Source: Nectonema munidae
Taxonomy: Eukaryota; Nematomorpha; Nectonematoida; Nectonematidae
Reading direction: 5' to 3'
DNA: 64,000 nucleotides
Assembly (NCBI GenBank): GCA_030549495.1
Contig: JAUIRK010000804.1
Location: forward strand, 412,247-476,246
In this document: one piece after another, positions 35,797 through 46,884 of the stretch
Layout: each line of letters opens with the position of its first letter
How positions within the stretch are numbered: the first letter of the stretch is position 1
Made by a program: the position numbers and the translations under genes
The notes under the pieces: model-generated
Seen by the model: only the letters and a program-made list of their open reading frames with translations
The model's database searches: none
Told to the model about the DNA's origin: nothing

Positions 35797-35963
35797 TAGA
35801 GGTGGCCCTTTAATATTAAGCAAAAATATAATATAATATTTAAGCAAAAATCTTGAAAGAAACCCTATTATAAACATTAGTTGAAAAACAAGTGTATGCA
35901 CTCATCTAAATGAAGTATTATATGATATGAGTGGTTTATAATAAAATTTTGTATAAAATTTAT

Positions 35964-36028
35964 TATACCTTTGTATGTCACATTAAAATATACATTGTGT
36001 ATACTTGAAATTTTTTTTTCTTATTGTC
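35964..36028. repeat. 65-bp inverted-repeat arm, left
   Basis: tatacctttgtatgtcacat, taaaatatacattgtgtata and cttgaaattt here are found reversed at 38686-38750 with about three mismatches. The right arm lies outside the hAT right end proposed at 38538. Confidence 0.75.
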
Positions 36029-36158
36029 ATTCAATTTTAATCATCATTATATTGTTTCTTCAATTACATTCAAGCACAGGTAAGTTTTTAAAATTCTTGA
36101 TATGTGATCAAATATAAGATAAAACGTTTGCATTTTTTCTATATATAATAGTTTAAAA

Positions 36159-38350
36159 TGAAAACAAGAAAACAAAGTGAAATTTACCTGATTGGATGTC
36201 ATGAAACTGAAATTCATGGATCTAAACTGTCATCCTATTGTCAAGCTTTGAAATATTTCTTTTATTTCCACAAGATTGAGAGTAAAACTATTAGAGAATC
36301 TAGCTGTTTTAAATACATATAAAATCTGGACAAAAGTTGGCATACCAACTCAAGCTCCTAAACATGCTATTGAAAAATTGGAAAAAGTGTTTTATGAGTG
36401 GAAATCTCTTCAAAAACATAAAGATCGTCGTCTCACTCTTGGACATAAACAAAAAGTTTACAAATTTACTGATAAGTTCGATGATCTTTTTGATATTGCT
36501 CATGCAAACGCATTGAATATGATTAAAATTCAAGAAGACAAGGATTTTCTTATAGCACAAAGAAAAAAAGGCCGTGTTGGATCTCTTGGAAGTGAAGACA
36601 AAATAGAAGCACGCCGCCAAGAAAGAATACAACAGAGAAAACAAGCAGAACTTAAACGTCAAAAGCGATCACAAGAAGAATTGGATAAGTATCAGAAAAA
36701 TGTAGTTCTTTTAGATAACTCTTCTGAAGATGACAGTTCAGAAAAATTGGATCTGAATAACAAAAATAAAAAAGATAGTCCAAAAACAAAAAAAAAGAGC
36801 TTCAATTAATGTTCTATCTTCAAGACTAACGGCAGCATTAGATCGAACTAAAACTTCATCAAGAAATGCGACTTATGTTCTTAACGAAATGGCTTCAGCT
36901 CTTAATTATGATGTCAACATTCTGAATATAAAGAGAAATTCCATCCAAAGAGCAAGAATCAAAAATCGTGCCATTGAAGCAAAAAAACTTCGAAGTAATA
37001 TACCATCCGATGTTCAACTAACTCTTCAATGGGATAGTAAATTAGTGGAGGATTTAACCTCAAAGAAGCATGTTGATCGTCTCCCTATATTTGTGTGTGG
37101 TGATGGAATTGAAAAGCTTTTGGAAGTTTCAAAGTTGACTTCAGGAACAGGTAAATCACAAGCAACAGCAATTTTAAAATGCTTAAAATACTTTGATATC
37201 GAAGAGCAAATAGTTGGTCTTTGTTTTGATACAACAGCTTCGAATACCTAAAGACATTCAGGTGTTTGTGCTTTGTAGAAAAAGAACTCAATAAAAGTCT
37301 TTTTTATTTTGCATGTCGCCATCATGTTTTTGAACTAATTATAGCAGCTGCATGTCATCAGACAATAATTGCAAAAGATAAAAGCCCAGATATTTTGATA
37401 TTTAAGCGTTTCAAAAACAATTGGTGTAAAATTAATCAAAAAAATTATTCAGTGGCTTCCACAGATATAGAAGTAGAAAAATTAATTGCACCATACAGAG
37501 AAAACATTTATTCATTTGCACATATGCACTTAAAAGAGATGATTACAAGGAATTTCTTGAATTATCAATTATATTTCTTGGTGATGTTCCACCAAAAGGT
37601 ATTCATTTTTATCTTCCAGGTGCAACTCACAGAGCTCGTTGGTTGTCAAAAGTCATCTACATCATAAAAATTTGGTTATTTAGAAATCAATTCAATCTCA
37701 GTGATTTAGAACAAGAAAGTGTTCATGATCTTGCCTGTTTTTCTGTTGTAATTTATTTGAAAGCTTGTATGTCTTCAGTGAATGTTGTAGAAGCACCATT
37801 GAACGATTTGGAATTTATGAAACAATTACTTGAATATCCGCAAAAAGATTTTTCTTATGCCACAAGTAAAAAATTTGCATCTCACTTGTGGTATTTATCC
37901 GAAGAATTGGTTGGTTTAGCCAAGTTTGATAAACGTTTATCTGGTAATCATAAAAAAAAAATGTTATGTGCAATGAAAAATCCAAAAACAGAAATCAGTA
38001 GAAAAAAGCTAATATTAAATTAGATCTTTTTAAGAATATTACTTTAACAGAGTTTTGTACTACAAATTCAAAAAAACTTTTTGACTTATTGGGAATTTCA
38101 GAACTAGTTTTTACGAAAGAACCTGTTTTTTGGCAGAAAGATGACTCCTTCATACAAGCTTTAAAGATTGTGAACAACTTTCCCGTTGTTAATGACAGAG
38201 CAGAAAGAGGAGTTGCCCTTATTCACGACTTTAATAAACATTTAACAAAAGGTTAAGATCAATTCCAATTTCTTCTACAAGTAGTTTCTGATCATAGAAA
38301 GCTATTTCTAGAGTGTACCAAAAACAATTTTACAAAAATTAAAAATAAAT
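36159..38350 (+). pseudogene. Transposase of the divergent hAT lineage, broken
   Basis: The reading starts at an ATG just after a possible intron (donor aggtaag at 36079, acceptor at ~36150): MKTRKQSEIYLIGCHETE. After a shift near 36270 it continues WTKVGIPTQAPKHAIEKLEK, FDIAHANALNMIKIQEDKDF, a basic/acidic linker, VQLTLQWDSKLVEDL (first candidate catalytic D), VDRLPIFVCGDGIEKLL, IVGLCFDTTASNT (second D), FYFACRHHVFELII (a C-x2-H block as in hAT), DILIFKRFKNNW, a further shift, HRARWLSKVIYIIKIWLFRN, FASHLWYLSEELVGLAKFD and DRAERGVALIHDFNKHLTKG. At least five stops or shifts. The copy keeps the FDTTASNT and CRHH region that the 57.6-kb copy lacks. Confidence 0.7.
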
Positions 38351-38685
38351 AAACTATTTCGTGTTCTGATTTTTGAAAAGTATTAATTTTATATAAATTT
38401 AACTGAAATTTCATTAAATATTAATTTAAAAATATGGTTTGCTTGATATTTTCATATACATACAATACAATATAAGCAAGTATAATCAGGTTTGGTTTTT
38501 GAAAAAAAAAATAATTCAAATCAAGTGGGGCACCTCTGAAACTTATTCAATTGTAAAAAAAATTTGCATAAAACATTTTTTACCTAATATAACAATTTGA
38601 AAGTATGGCACAGGTTATAGCAAAAAAAATTTTTTTAGTCTTTTTAATAATTTTAATTAAAAAAAAAGAAAAATAAAAGTTTTTC

Positions 38686-38750
38686 GTACAATAAGAAACA
38701 AAATTTCAAGTATACACAATGTATATTTTAATATGACATACAAAGGTATA
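38686..38750. repeat. 65-bp inverted-repeat arm, right
   Basis: Reverse partner of 35964-36028. Just beyond it, gccccataca..taa and ttttctagttact occur two or three times between 38761 and 38830, and ttttctagttactat.cccca is also found at 35665 on the far side of the element. Confidence 0.7.
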
Positions 38751-40450
38751 AAAAATTAATGCCCCATACATTAAGGTTTTCTAGTTACTTAATTCATTAA
38801 GTTTTCTAGTTACTATGCCCCATACATAAAGCTTTGTGTTGGAAAGTGTAATAAGTGTTTTCACAAGTTACAATTATCCTTGAGTATCACTGACTTTTTA
38901 GCATGCTTTCACATAATTTGTAAATACATTCTGAAGCACCACTAAATGTTTTTGTATATAATATATAGTTCACATTGTATATGTTATCTTGTACCGTAAA
39001 GGTTACCTAATAACGTGTTACTGTTCTTTCAATAAAGTCTATTTCCACTACTCCTTACGCCATAACAGAAAGAAATGACGTTTTTCATTAACAAAGTAGG
39101 CTCTTGCATTTTTTTCAAAAAATCCAATTTTATTGGGCAAATTTTTTAGCACATAAGTTAATATTTGATGACGGTGAGTAACTTGTATATTTTTATATTT
39201 ATGATTATGTATGTAGATGGAAACTGCTCACAGATAGTCTCCATATTTATATGGAAATTTAAACGTAAAATAATTTTGCAAGTAACCCGCGTCCGTTTCA
39301 GGAAATTTTTTTCAGGTAACATTAATATTTCATAGAATTTGAAAAAATTAAAGCAATCTATAAATATTTAAACTGTTCACATATCTAATCTATTTTATGA
39401 AAAGTATTTAACCGAAACAAAATCTTTACATGATAAAGTAAAGCGAAGTGTTAATTTTCGTAAAAATTTTTACAAGAAAAAATCTCGACTTGTTTTGGAA
39501 ATTTAATAAGTAAATAAAGATAAAATCAAGCATGCGGAGTTTTATGCCCACTATTCATTCTTAGCCCTTTGAGCGGTTGTCTAGTCCTGGGAGGGTTTAT
39601 AATGACATAACAGAAAAAATACAATACGCCTATAACAAAAAAGGGAAAAATATTATTGTAACTGAAAAATAAACAGTTGAAATTTCACTGTAGTTAAAAA
39701 ACGGGCATAAAGAAACTCAAAACACAGTAAAAATTTGTTTTTCCTGTTGAAATTCGATTTCTCGAAATGCTCAATCTGAAAATATTGAAAATTTTTACCC
39801 AATAAAATCCGAATGATTTTATTGCGTTATGTAAAATTACTCTCCAGCCCTGACACTCCCCCTTATCGACGCCACTGGGTTCAATACTTGTTATATAAAC
39901 TAATATCAACAAATCTTCAAGGAAGTTAAGGGGGAAGAGAAATAGAAAAAGACAAGACTCCTCTAGTAATCTTAATAAAATAAGAAAGATAGAGAAAATA
40001 GCATTTTGTATGCTCAATTTTGAGATTATTTTGATCTTTTCATGAAGCCATTAACCAGAACTTTTCTAAAGCTGCCTCAGAATACATATAAAAAAAGTAG
40101 TAAATTTCACTGTAATTTATGAGCGCCTACTAGTTTAACCCCCTAATCTTCAATGCACACCATTGTCCCATTAAATAAAAATTTGTCTCCTTTATATTAT
40201 ATAAAAACTAAATGAAAAAAAACAGACGAATAGTTTTCAAAATGTTGTTCCTTAATGACGTAAAGGATTAATCCTATTTTGGGATAAAAGATAGTGTGCT
40301 GGTAAAAGACTATCCTGTGATTATATATAAATTAAAATTTATCAAGATTTTAAGAAAAAAAATTACTACTTTAAATTATCATTTTATTAAAAAATGATGG
40401 AGACAAATGGCAAATTTTTAAGAAAGGCGGCGAACAAATTAAAATTATGA
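38751..40450. other. Non-coding; an orphan hAT-type end
   Basis: The stretch near 39876, reversed CAGTGGCGTCGATAAGGGGG, is a common hAT terminus; the other end was not found. aataaa at 39032 could be a polyadenylation signal of an unseen transcript. No gene seen. Confidence 0.4.
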
Positions 40451-41260
40451 TTATGAAGAGTCATAAAAGTATTCTTTAACTTTGTAAAAACATTTTCGCA
40501 TACTTGGAAGATCAGGATATAAGAGAAAATACCATATAGACTTTTCTTTAAGATCAACTTTGGAGCTTTTTTCAGGAACATTCGAAATCTTATCATAATA
40601 AAAATTATTTGATTCCTTTTTTTCGTCGAATATAGATAAAGAGTCAACTTTATCTGGGAATTTTTTTTTGATATCATTTTTCAGAGAATCTTGGGAAAAA
40701 TTAGGCATAGCGATATAGAAAAAGTTTAGGAAAATATTATAAACACATTTCCGTAAAGTGTTCTCAGAAAGAAAACCAGTGTAAGAACATAAAATACTTT
40801 TCCGAATCATGGAAAAGACTTCGGAATAGATAATACATAACTTGAAAAACTTGAAGTTCTTCCCTCCGAACGAGGAGCAAAAGGTTGTGTAGGTGACCCT
40901 GTCAAACTTCGTATTTACAATCAGAAGCACGAGAGGATACATCATGACGAAAAGTATGAGAGAAGAAAGGAAGAAAAGGGGAAAGTATATAAACATTGGA
41001 ATATGGGAGGGCAGACAAAAGCTGAAAATGATGTTAACCACGTGCGTGAGGAAAGTGGAAGCGATGATGGTCGCTAAGAAGTAGGAGACGAAGTTGAACG
41101 CGTTCAGGAAGGTGGAAAGGAGCTGGTGTAGAGTGAAGAACTCTCGTGCATCGGCGGAGAGTGTGATGTCTTTGAAGAATCTGTCCTGTTCCGCTTCACT
41201 CATCTGCTGTAGGGAGAGGCCATGGTCTTTTTCGAAGTTTTGGCGCGTTTCCTCCACAGT
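40451..41260 (-). CDS. TMEM177-like membrane protein, exon 3 (C-terminal)
   Basis: A 269-codon frame runs from an acceptor (ttaaacaacag before 41260) to TAA at 40451. It begins TVEETRQNFEKDHGLSLQQ, then ITLSADAREFFTLHQLLSTF, two hydrophobic helices (about residues 50-72 and 84-108 of the exon: FLATIIASTFLTHVVNIIF and FFLSSLILFVMMYPLVLLIV), then FDRVTYTTFCSSFGGKNFKF and a polar C-terminal tail ending YKVKEYFYDSS. The LS.(E/D)A..F......TF spacing, two helices and the DR.......(Y/F)..GG..F motif resemble TMEM177, a mitochondrial inner-membrane factor that stabilises COX2 with COX20. The 5' part is GC-richer than its surroundings. An alternative is a lineage-specific membrane protein. The exon joins exon 2 in phase 0. 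Confidence 0.6.
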   Translation of the reverse strand, partial: TVEETRQNFEKDHGLSLQQMSEAEQDRFFKDITLSADAREFFTLHQLLSTFLNAFNFVSYFLATIIASTFLTHVVNIIFSFCLPSHIPMFIYFPLFFLSSLILFVMMYPLVLLIVNTKFDRVTYTTFCSSFGGKNFKFFKLCIIYSEVFSMIRKSILCSYTGFLSENTLRKCVYNIFLNFFYIAMPNFSQDSLKNDIKKKFPDKVDSLSIFDEKKESNNFYYDKISNVPEKSSKVDLKEKSIWYFLLYPDLPSMRKCFYKVKEYFYDSS

Positions 41261-42294
41261 CTGTTGTTTAAATAGTGCAGAAATAAGCAATAGGCTTAAT
41301 GAAATAACATTTGTTCCTTAGCAATTTCATGTTTATTTTATATACAATAAACCAGTGGCGTATTCAGAAAATTATTATAGGGGACAGGAGGTAATTATTA
41401 ATGTAGTTAGACTTTTAAAAGGTACTTCGTAATACATTCAATTTCTATTTACAAAAATATCTATTTCAAATAAACTGGAAAGCAAACAAATATAAAAGAT
41501 AGATACTTCATTTTAAGAAAGAGGGCCATGGCCCAATGCCCCTCCTCCCTCCCCTCATGGATAGGCCCATGCATTAACTCTTTTACGGACAACAGGTTAC
41601 CACGAAATAAAAATTGCCTATTTTAAGTTATATGAAAATTCATTGAAAAGAGACGCAGGCGATTAATTTTGGAAAACCAATGTCTGAAAAAGTTATAAAT
41701 GTAGTAAATAGGTAACATAGCGAATAATTCTTTGAAAAAGTCATCTCGACTTTGAGTTAAACTACGGTATTTTGAATATCCCTTTCAGTCTGATACAGCT
41801 ATGTGTACTGGAAGCGATATTCAGCGAACCGTGGTTAGTCTCGCAGTCAAGATGATGTTTTTAATGAATTCTATACCATGCTTACTTCACGTGTGTAAGT
41901 TGATATCAATGTATTCTTATACTATGACTAGCATACGCCATACATAATACATAAATGGAGGATCAAGTAACAAAATAGCTGCTTTTAAAACCCTGCATAT
42001 GCTTTATAATATTTTAATTTGATCTCATTGTTCACAAAAGTTCCCGATGATAGTGTCTCAATACTAAAAAGATATATTAAATGCTCGTTTAAAAATTTAA
42101 AATCTATTACATTCACTTAAATCTTTGAGGAGCATATATTTATAGAAATATTCGTTTCAAATATATAAAATTTCATTAAAAAAGGATTAGTCTTCAAAAT
42201 TCTCGTCCTCAAATGCTTAGATGTTTTAAAAAATGATGTAAAATTAAACGCAAATATTCACCAAGTATATATATTTTTTAATTATAGGTATTGC
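41261..42294. other. Intron 2 of the TMEM177-like gene, with repeat scraps
   Basis: cagtggcgtattcagaaaat at 41353 is a hAT-type start, and 41520-41575 (gccatggcccaatgcccctc) may be its other end, though no clean duplication exists. 41600-41690 is a half copy of the MITE at 16.24 kb (tattttaagttatatgaaaa against tgctttaagttatataaaat). Confidence 0.45.
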
Positions 42295-42295
42295 A

Positions 42296-42414
42296 TCCAA
42301 GGGAGGAATAATTTTCCATAGCTTGACAGATGGCAAGGTTAGACACGATCACAAATCGAACCCATACGATTTAGATCGAGACCCAACGCTCCTACCACTA
42401 GGCCATCTGCAGAC
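42296..42414 (-). mobile_element. tRNA-like SINE head, minus strand
   Basis: On the minus strand gcagatggcctagtggtagg gives an A box (tggcctagtggtagg) and, 44 bases later, gggttcgatttg gives a B box. The acceptor-stem ends do not pair and there is no usable anticodon arm, so this is a tRNA-derived SINE or a tRNA pseudogene, not a tRNA gene. It sits inside intron 2. Confidence 0.6.
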
Positions 42415-42921
42415 AAAAATCATCTTATTTGTTGCTACTTAACAATATTTTTGGTAGATACTTCTGTCGATTTTATTTCAAGATCAAATATAATCAAGCG
42501 AAAAGAGAGTTTTAGAAAAAAATGATAAAATCCTTACATTTCTTTTGTGAAACATTTTATGTAATTTTTGCTAGCGAGATAAAAGCAGCATTTGATCATC
42601 CTATTCGTTGAAGAGTGTTCCCACAATTCGAACAAAGAAACAAATGAACGATAAGTATTCAAAGCTCAGCCAATAAAAAAAATCAAAAAAACATGGAATG
42701 AATTTATCTAAAAACCATAATTTGAATTGCTCTAACATGTGTCAGAGCAATATGTGAGACAGATACTAGATTTGATCTAGTATATCAAAGCTAGGCAATC
42801 AAATCATCACGCCAAATGAGAATGAAGATTCGCCTCTCTTCAAAAATTATTTGACAAAAAAATGTAATAAAGGTAAAATATTAACAGAACATCAATTAAA
42901 ATTGAAAAAGCAAATAAATAC

Positions 42922-43074
42922 CTTGTAAAAATAAAATGCAGGGAAAAAGACTTGATATTTATCATTCCGAAAAGGAGGTGCAATGCTGAAAGGAAATAAG
43001 AGGCGTGAAACGTGGAATTCCACATCATATTCTTCGGTATCAAAACTGAGCTTAGACAACAAGAACTTTTTATT
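42922..43074 (-). CDS. TMEM177-like membrane protein, exon 2
   Basis: 153 bp = 51 codons in phase 0, between an acceptor (cgctttag before 43074) and a donor (aag|gtattt at 42921). It encodes NKKFLLSKLSFDTEEYDVEF, then HVSRLLFPFSIAPPFRNDKY and QVFFPAFYFYK. The (V/T)EF.VS...FP.......(V/G).(F/I)PA.F pattern matches the segment of TMEM177 between the first helix and the LSREAQ-type region, as I remember it. The longest raw frame over this DNA is a different one and is spurious; splice sites and phase favour the one given here. Confidence 0.55.
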
Positions 43075-43608
43075 CTAAAGCGAAAAACATTAAATAAACC
43101 ACTCCTTTTATGATTTCTAAACACCATTCACTCACTTGGGTTAGTTCACCACTAATTCCAATATATAGTAAACCTTTATTAAAATTTTCATGCGACTAAT
43201 AATAATAATGAAATTCATTTTTAAAAACTATATTATTTTTTTTAGATATAAGAAAAAGAAAAAAATGGTTAAAAAATTTTTTCTTCTCAAACTCCTGTCA
43301 AAATATGAAGACGCTCCCATAAGGGAACATTGCAAGTTTTGATATAAGAAAAAGTATTTAAAAAAAATCAAATTTATTGTTACAAGTTATAACAAAAGGT
43401 ATATAAAATTAGTTTTTTAAAATTTGTGATATAAATGGAAAAATTTAAAACCTTTATCTGAAAAAAACGTATTTGACGTTTAGAACACATTACACGTGTA
43501 TTTTTCAAACAAACTTTATATCGACCTTGAATAGTAGAAATTTTAGAATGATCGTGTTGTCGAATCTTATATCAGAAGGTAAGTCTGTTTTTTCTTTTTT
43601 AGCTCTTT

Positions 43609-44970
43609 TTAGTGAATTATTAGTTTCAACAAACAACGTATGATGCTTTGTTTAAATTGTAAATGTGACATTTTTCCTTTAGGGTGGAGCTTGCAAAAAA
43701 TTAACCATGCTGAAACGATTGAAACGTTCAAAGCATGCACGAACAAAGGCAAGTACCATTTTTTCCAGAGAATCATTGGCCTATAAGAAGCTAGAAGTAG
43801 ATCAAAGAGACTCCTCCCATACCAGAATTTGTATATTTTAATCAAATTTGCTCTTTTGATAGTAGCACTGCTCTGATTTTTAACTCTTCTAAACGAAGTA
43901 GCAATAAAACTATGTTCCATGAAATTACCCCCAAACAAAACTTCTCCTAGCGAACTTCAATTTTTCAGTCATAAAAGCATAAGCATACCTGCCACTTATG
44001 CTTACTGTTCCAATTGCTTTTGCATTCTGCTTTCTCAGTTTTTTCAAAAGTTGATAACTTGAGAAAAATTTATAGAAGTAAAAAATATGCTTTTCTATAT
44101 TTGATAGTACTTTTACTTTATCAACTACTTCATTCACAACACTTGCTCCAAGTCCTTCTATTTTTTTCTTTCCACTTTACACAATAAATTTTTAAATATG
44201 GAGATCCATCAGAACCACACAGGCACCAAATCTTGTAACCAAAACGAATTGGTTTACCTTTGATAAATATTTTTGAACTATGTCGTCCAAAATACGGTAG
44301 AATGCTTTTGTCAATACTTAAATTTGAATGCAAGATTCCAAATTGAATTAAAGACGTGTTCAAATGATCAAATAGAGGCCTTACTTCAGCCATTATATCA
44401 TGAATATCTGAAGTTCTATTGTCGTTGAAGTGTAAAACTTGTTTGGTTTTTAAAATGTTATTCCTACTCATTGTTTTAGAAACTAAAGAGACTCCTAAGT
44501 CTGGGCTGATTAGACAAATAATCCTGCTCGTTAGGAAGAATATGATATCCAGATAGCAAGATAATGACCAAAAAATGTCTTGATCATTTACTTGAAATGA
44601 AAAACCATTTTTATCACACGATGCAAACAAAATAGTTTGAGAAGTCATCGTGTGGATTAAATCTTTATCTGGAAAAAACAAACTCCAGAGTTGATGTGTC
44701 GAGATATAATGAATACAAATTATCAAAATCTTGAAAAGAATAATTGGATAAAGAAGTTTGAAAACATCCTTTTTTTCTTCCAATTTATAGCAATAGATTT
44801 ATATTTTTCTTACGTGGTTGTGCTGATTCATTAGAATCTGAATAATCACTAAAAATCTTATGTTTACAAGCTGGTTGAAATAAATTTATATCTTGCAAAT
44901 TTGAATTAACTTTTTCAACTTCACTATCACAATCTGAATCAGGAACATCGGCTGGAGGTGAGTCTTATTT
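43609..44970 (-). pseudogene. piggyBac-type transposase, decayed
   Basis: On the minus strand: an acidic start (ADVPDSDCDSEVEKVNSN), MSRNNILKTKQVLHFNDNRT, VRPLFDHLNTSLIQFG, LSIDKSILPYFGRHSSKIF (catalytic D in SIDK/E), KGKPIRFGYKIWCLCG, then frame changes, HIFYFYKFFSSYQLLKKLRK (D of FDNFF lost as Y), QNAKAIGTV, SLFDLLLASYRP, KKWYLPLFVHALNVSIVSAW and CKLHPKGKMSHLQFKQSI. This is the full DDE_Tnp_1_7 order of piggyBac. At least four shifts or stops and the loss of one catalytic D show it is dead. The Cys-rich tail is not seen below 43.6 kb. It lies in the 10-kb intron of the TMEM177-like gene, same strand. Confidence 0.85.
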
Positions 44971-45436
44971 AAAAATTCAAAATTCTCGATAGCTTGCTCA
45001 AGCAAACGAAAAGAAGAAGACTAAACTAGACATAATACAACTTTTGTATAAATGACTTCATAAACTTATAGAATAAGTACTGCTACAAATTTTAAAGGGA
45101 TATTTACAAAAAAAAACATTGGGCATAAAGCATAAAATTAGTAAGACGATGAAAATACTTGACGATGAAAATACCGACGATGTATTGAATCACGATGAAT
45201 TTACTATACGATGAAATTACAGTGAACCCTATTAACTAATGATGGTTAGTTATCCTGTATGAATGACTTATATAATGAAATGAATCTAAATTTAAATATC
45301 GCATTCATGCTCTTTTGATGTTATTTTTAGATTTTAATGTTTTCTAAAGAAGAATATAGACGTTTCAATGAATTTTTTGGTAAAAATATCTTTGCTTAAT
45401 TTTTCTAACGAGTACTCCTTCCTCATCTACTTCTTT
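44971..45436. other. AT-rich sequence with gacgatgaa phrases
   Basis: Between 45150 and 45235 variants of gacgatgaaaatac / acgatgaatttac recur four or five times directly. Style resembles the fold-back MITE arms; no inverted partner found. Confidence 0.4.
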
Positions 45437-46884
45437 AGGAGAGCATCCATGTTCGACTCCCATCAGTCTCACCAAATCGAACTTGATAGTGCGCAATCCG
45501 AAAAAAAGTGTTAATGCGAGGAAAACAGGGAGTAAGTTCTATACGTAAATTTTATTTCGTAATCCTTTAACATTTGTTTTAGTTTCGAAAAGCAATATTT
45601 CACTCAGCACTCCCATTAGATTCAATGACCCAATTCCGGTAAATTTTTCATAAAGATGATCTTTCATATGCCCACTTTATTATACCTATTTAAGTCAAAT
45701 GAGCCAAAAGTTGATGAACTAAAACAGAGAATCCATAAATTGGAATACGAACTGCGTAACAATAAATCATAAAAACAGTTCGATTTACTTTTTAATTTGG
45801 TTTTGTTACAGAATTGCATCGTCTTAAAGTGAAAAAGTTAAAATGTGGGAACAATAAAACAAACCCCAATCTTTTAACATCCCAAATTTGCAAGAAGAAA
45901 AAGCCAAGTTACTCAAACTTAAAGATTTCTTAATCAATGAATTTAAATGTATGAAGAAGGAGTTGGATTTTTTTCGCACTGACTCGCTTGGAGATATTCA
46001 AGAATTTTATGAATGGCTAGATCCTATGCTTGAGGGAGCCTTGAAGAAGACAGAGGTGCTTAAGGATGAAATGAAAAGTAAATTTTCCTCTCAGAATTGA
46101 AAAGTGTGCAGTCAGAACTTCAAAGCCTAAAACTTGAAGGCGAAAATAAAGAAAAAAATTTAACAGTAAACTTTTTTACTAATCTAACTTTATTTCCTAT
46201 TTATTTTGCACTTTTTGTATTCAGAATTCGATGAGTGAATTGAATCAGATACATTTATTGCTAGAAGATAAAATTAGTGATTTAGAAAATGAAAGGGATG
46301 ACTTAACTTTCAAATGTTCTGAAATAGAGGAGAAGGAAATCTTGTATCGAAAAGAAATTGCTGAAATGATGGAATCAGAAAATAGGTTTAAATTAAAATT
46401 ATTATTCAATTGGATGAACAATGATTTAATATATCAACGCATAATTGTTTAGATATAAGGAGCTGTATTTGAATTTGAAACCCGATGTAAGTCCATTTAT
46501 GGATAAAATCAAAATGTATATCAACGACAGAAATGCTCTAGTTTCGATGAATTAAGACACAACAGAGAGTTTTAATCGCCTTTACGATAAATATCCCGAA
46601 TTAGCTGGCCACACCAATCAAAATTAAAAGATTAAGCATTTAGCGGATATCAAAGAGAAGTTATTGGCCTCACAAGACGTAACATTTTCTTAAAATTTCA
46701 TTTCCTTTATTTTTTGTATTTATTTTAGGAAGTAGTACTTTTGAAAAGACAATTACAAAACGAAAAAAGTATAAACGAGAGCTTAGAACAAAAGTATGGC
46801 ATTAGGCGCAAAAAATTTGACCCTAAAATGGCATTTAAACATAACAGAACAGAAGAAAACAAAGAAAATTTATATAAATCGTAA
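45437..46884 (+). pseudogene. HMMR (RHAMM)-like coiled-coil gene, decayed but with introns kept
   Basis: Exon-like pieces with plausible GT..AG borders: STPIRFNDPIP (45600-45638), SNEPKVDELKQRIHKLEYEL (45697), NLQEEKAKLLKLKDFLINEF and FYEWLDPMLEGALKK (45888-46098), SVQSELQSLKLEGENKEKN, MSELNQIHLLLEDKISDLEN (46231), YKELYLNLKPDVSPFMDKIK (46454), HTNQN..KIKHLADIKEKLL and EVVLLKRQLQNEKSINESLE, then FDPKMAFKHNRTEENKENLY and TAA. The N-terminal RFNDP and the C-terminal GH.N.K.KIKH..., FDP..AF....KEN correspond to HMMR, a spindle and microtubule-associated coiled-coil protein; KIF15 shares part of the tail. At least three in-frame stops and two shifts break it. Retained introns mean it is a genomic duplicate or a dying gene, not a retrocopy. 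Plus strand, inside the intron of the minus-strand gene. Confidence 0.5.

Larger units (their letters stand above)
35797..38538 (+). mobile_element. Divergent hAT-lineage transposon, decayed copy
   Basis: The left end TAGAGGTGGCCC and right end reversed CAGAGGTGCCCC match in 10 of 12 bases and start with the hAT (T/C)AGNG signature. Spacing from the ends to the coding region fits the better preserved relative at 57.6 kb. No target duplication is visible (ataatgta / aaacttat), so one end may be eroded or misplaced; 35685 is an alternative left end. The body encodes the same transposase family as 57.9-59.98 kb but is strongly diverged from it. Confidence 0.6.

Noticed and set aside
40893-41321. 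Plus-strand frames opposite exon 3
   Set aside because: Shadows of the minus-strand coding exon.
42361-42414. tRNA gene on the minus strand
   Set aside because: A and B boxes are present but the acceptor stem and anticodon arm cannot be formed; treated as SINE.
42840-43127. 95-codon minus-strand frame starting MVFRNHKRSGLF
   Set aside because: Overlaps the real exon 2 in another frame and ignores good splice sites; codon content and homology favour the 51-codon exon.
45888-46100. Separate small coiled-coil gene
   Set aside because: It is one exon-like piece of the HMMR-like remnant; neighbouring pieces continue the same protein.
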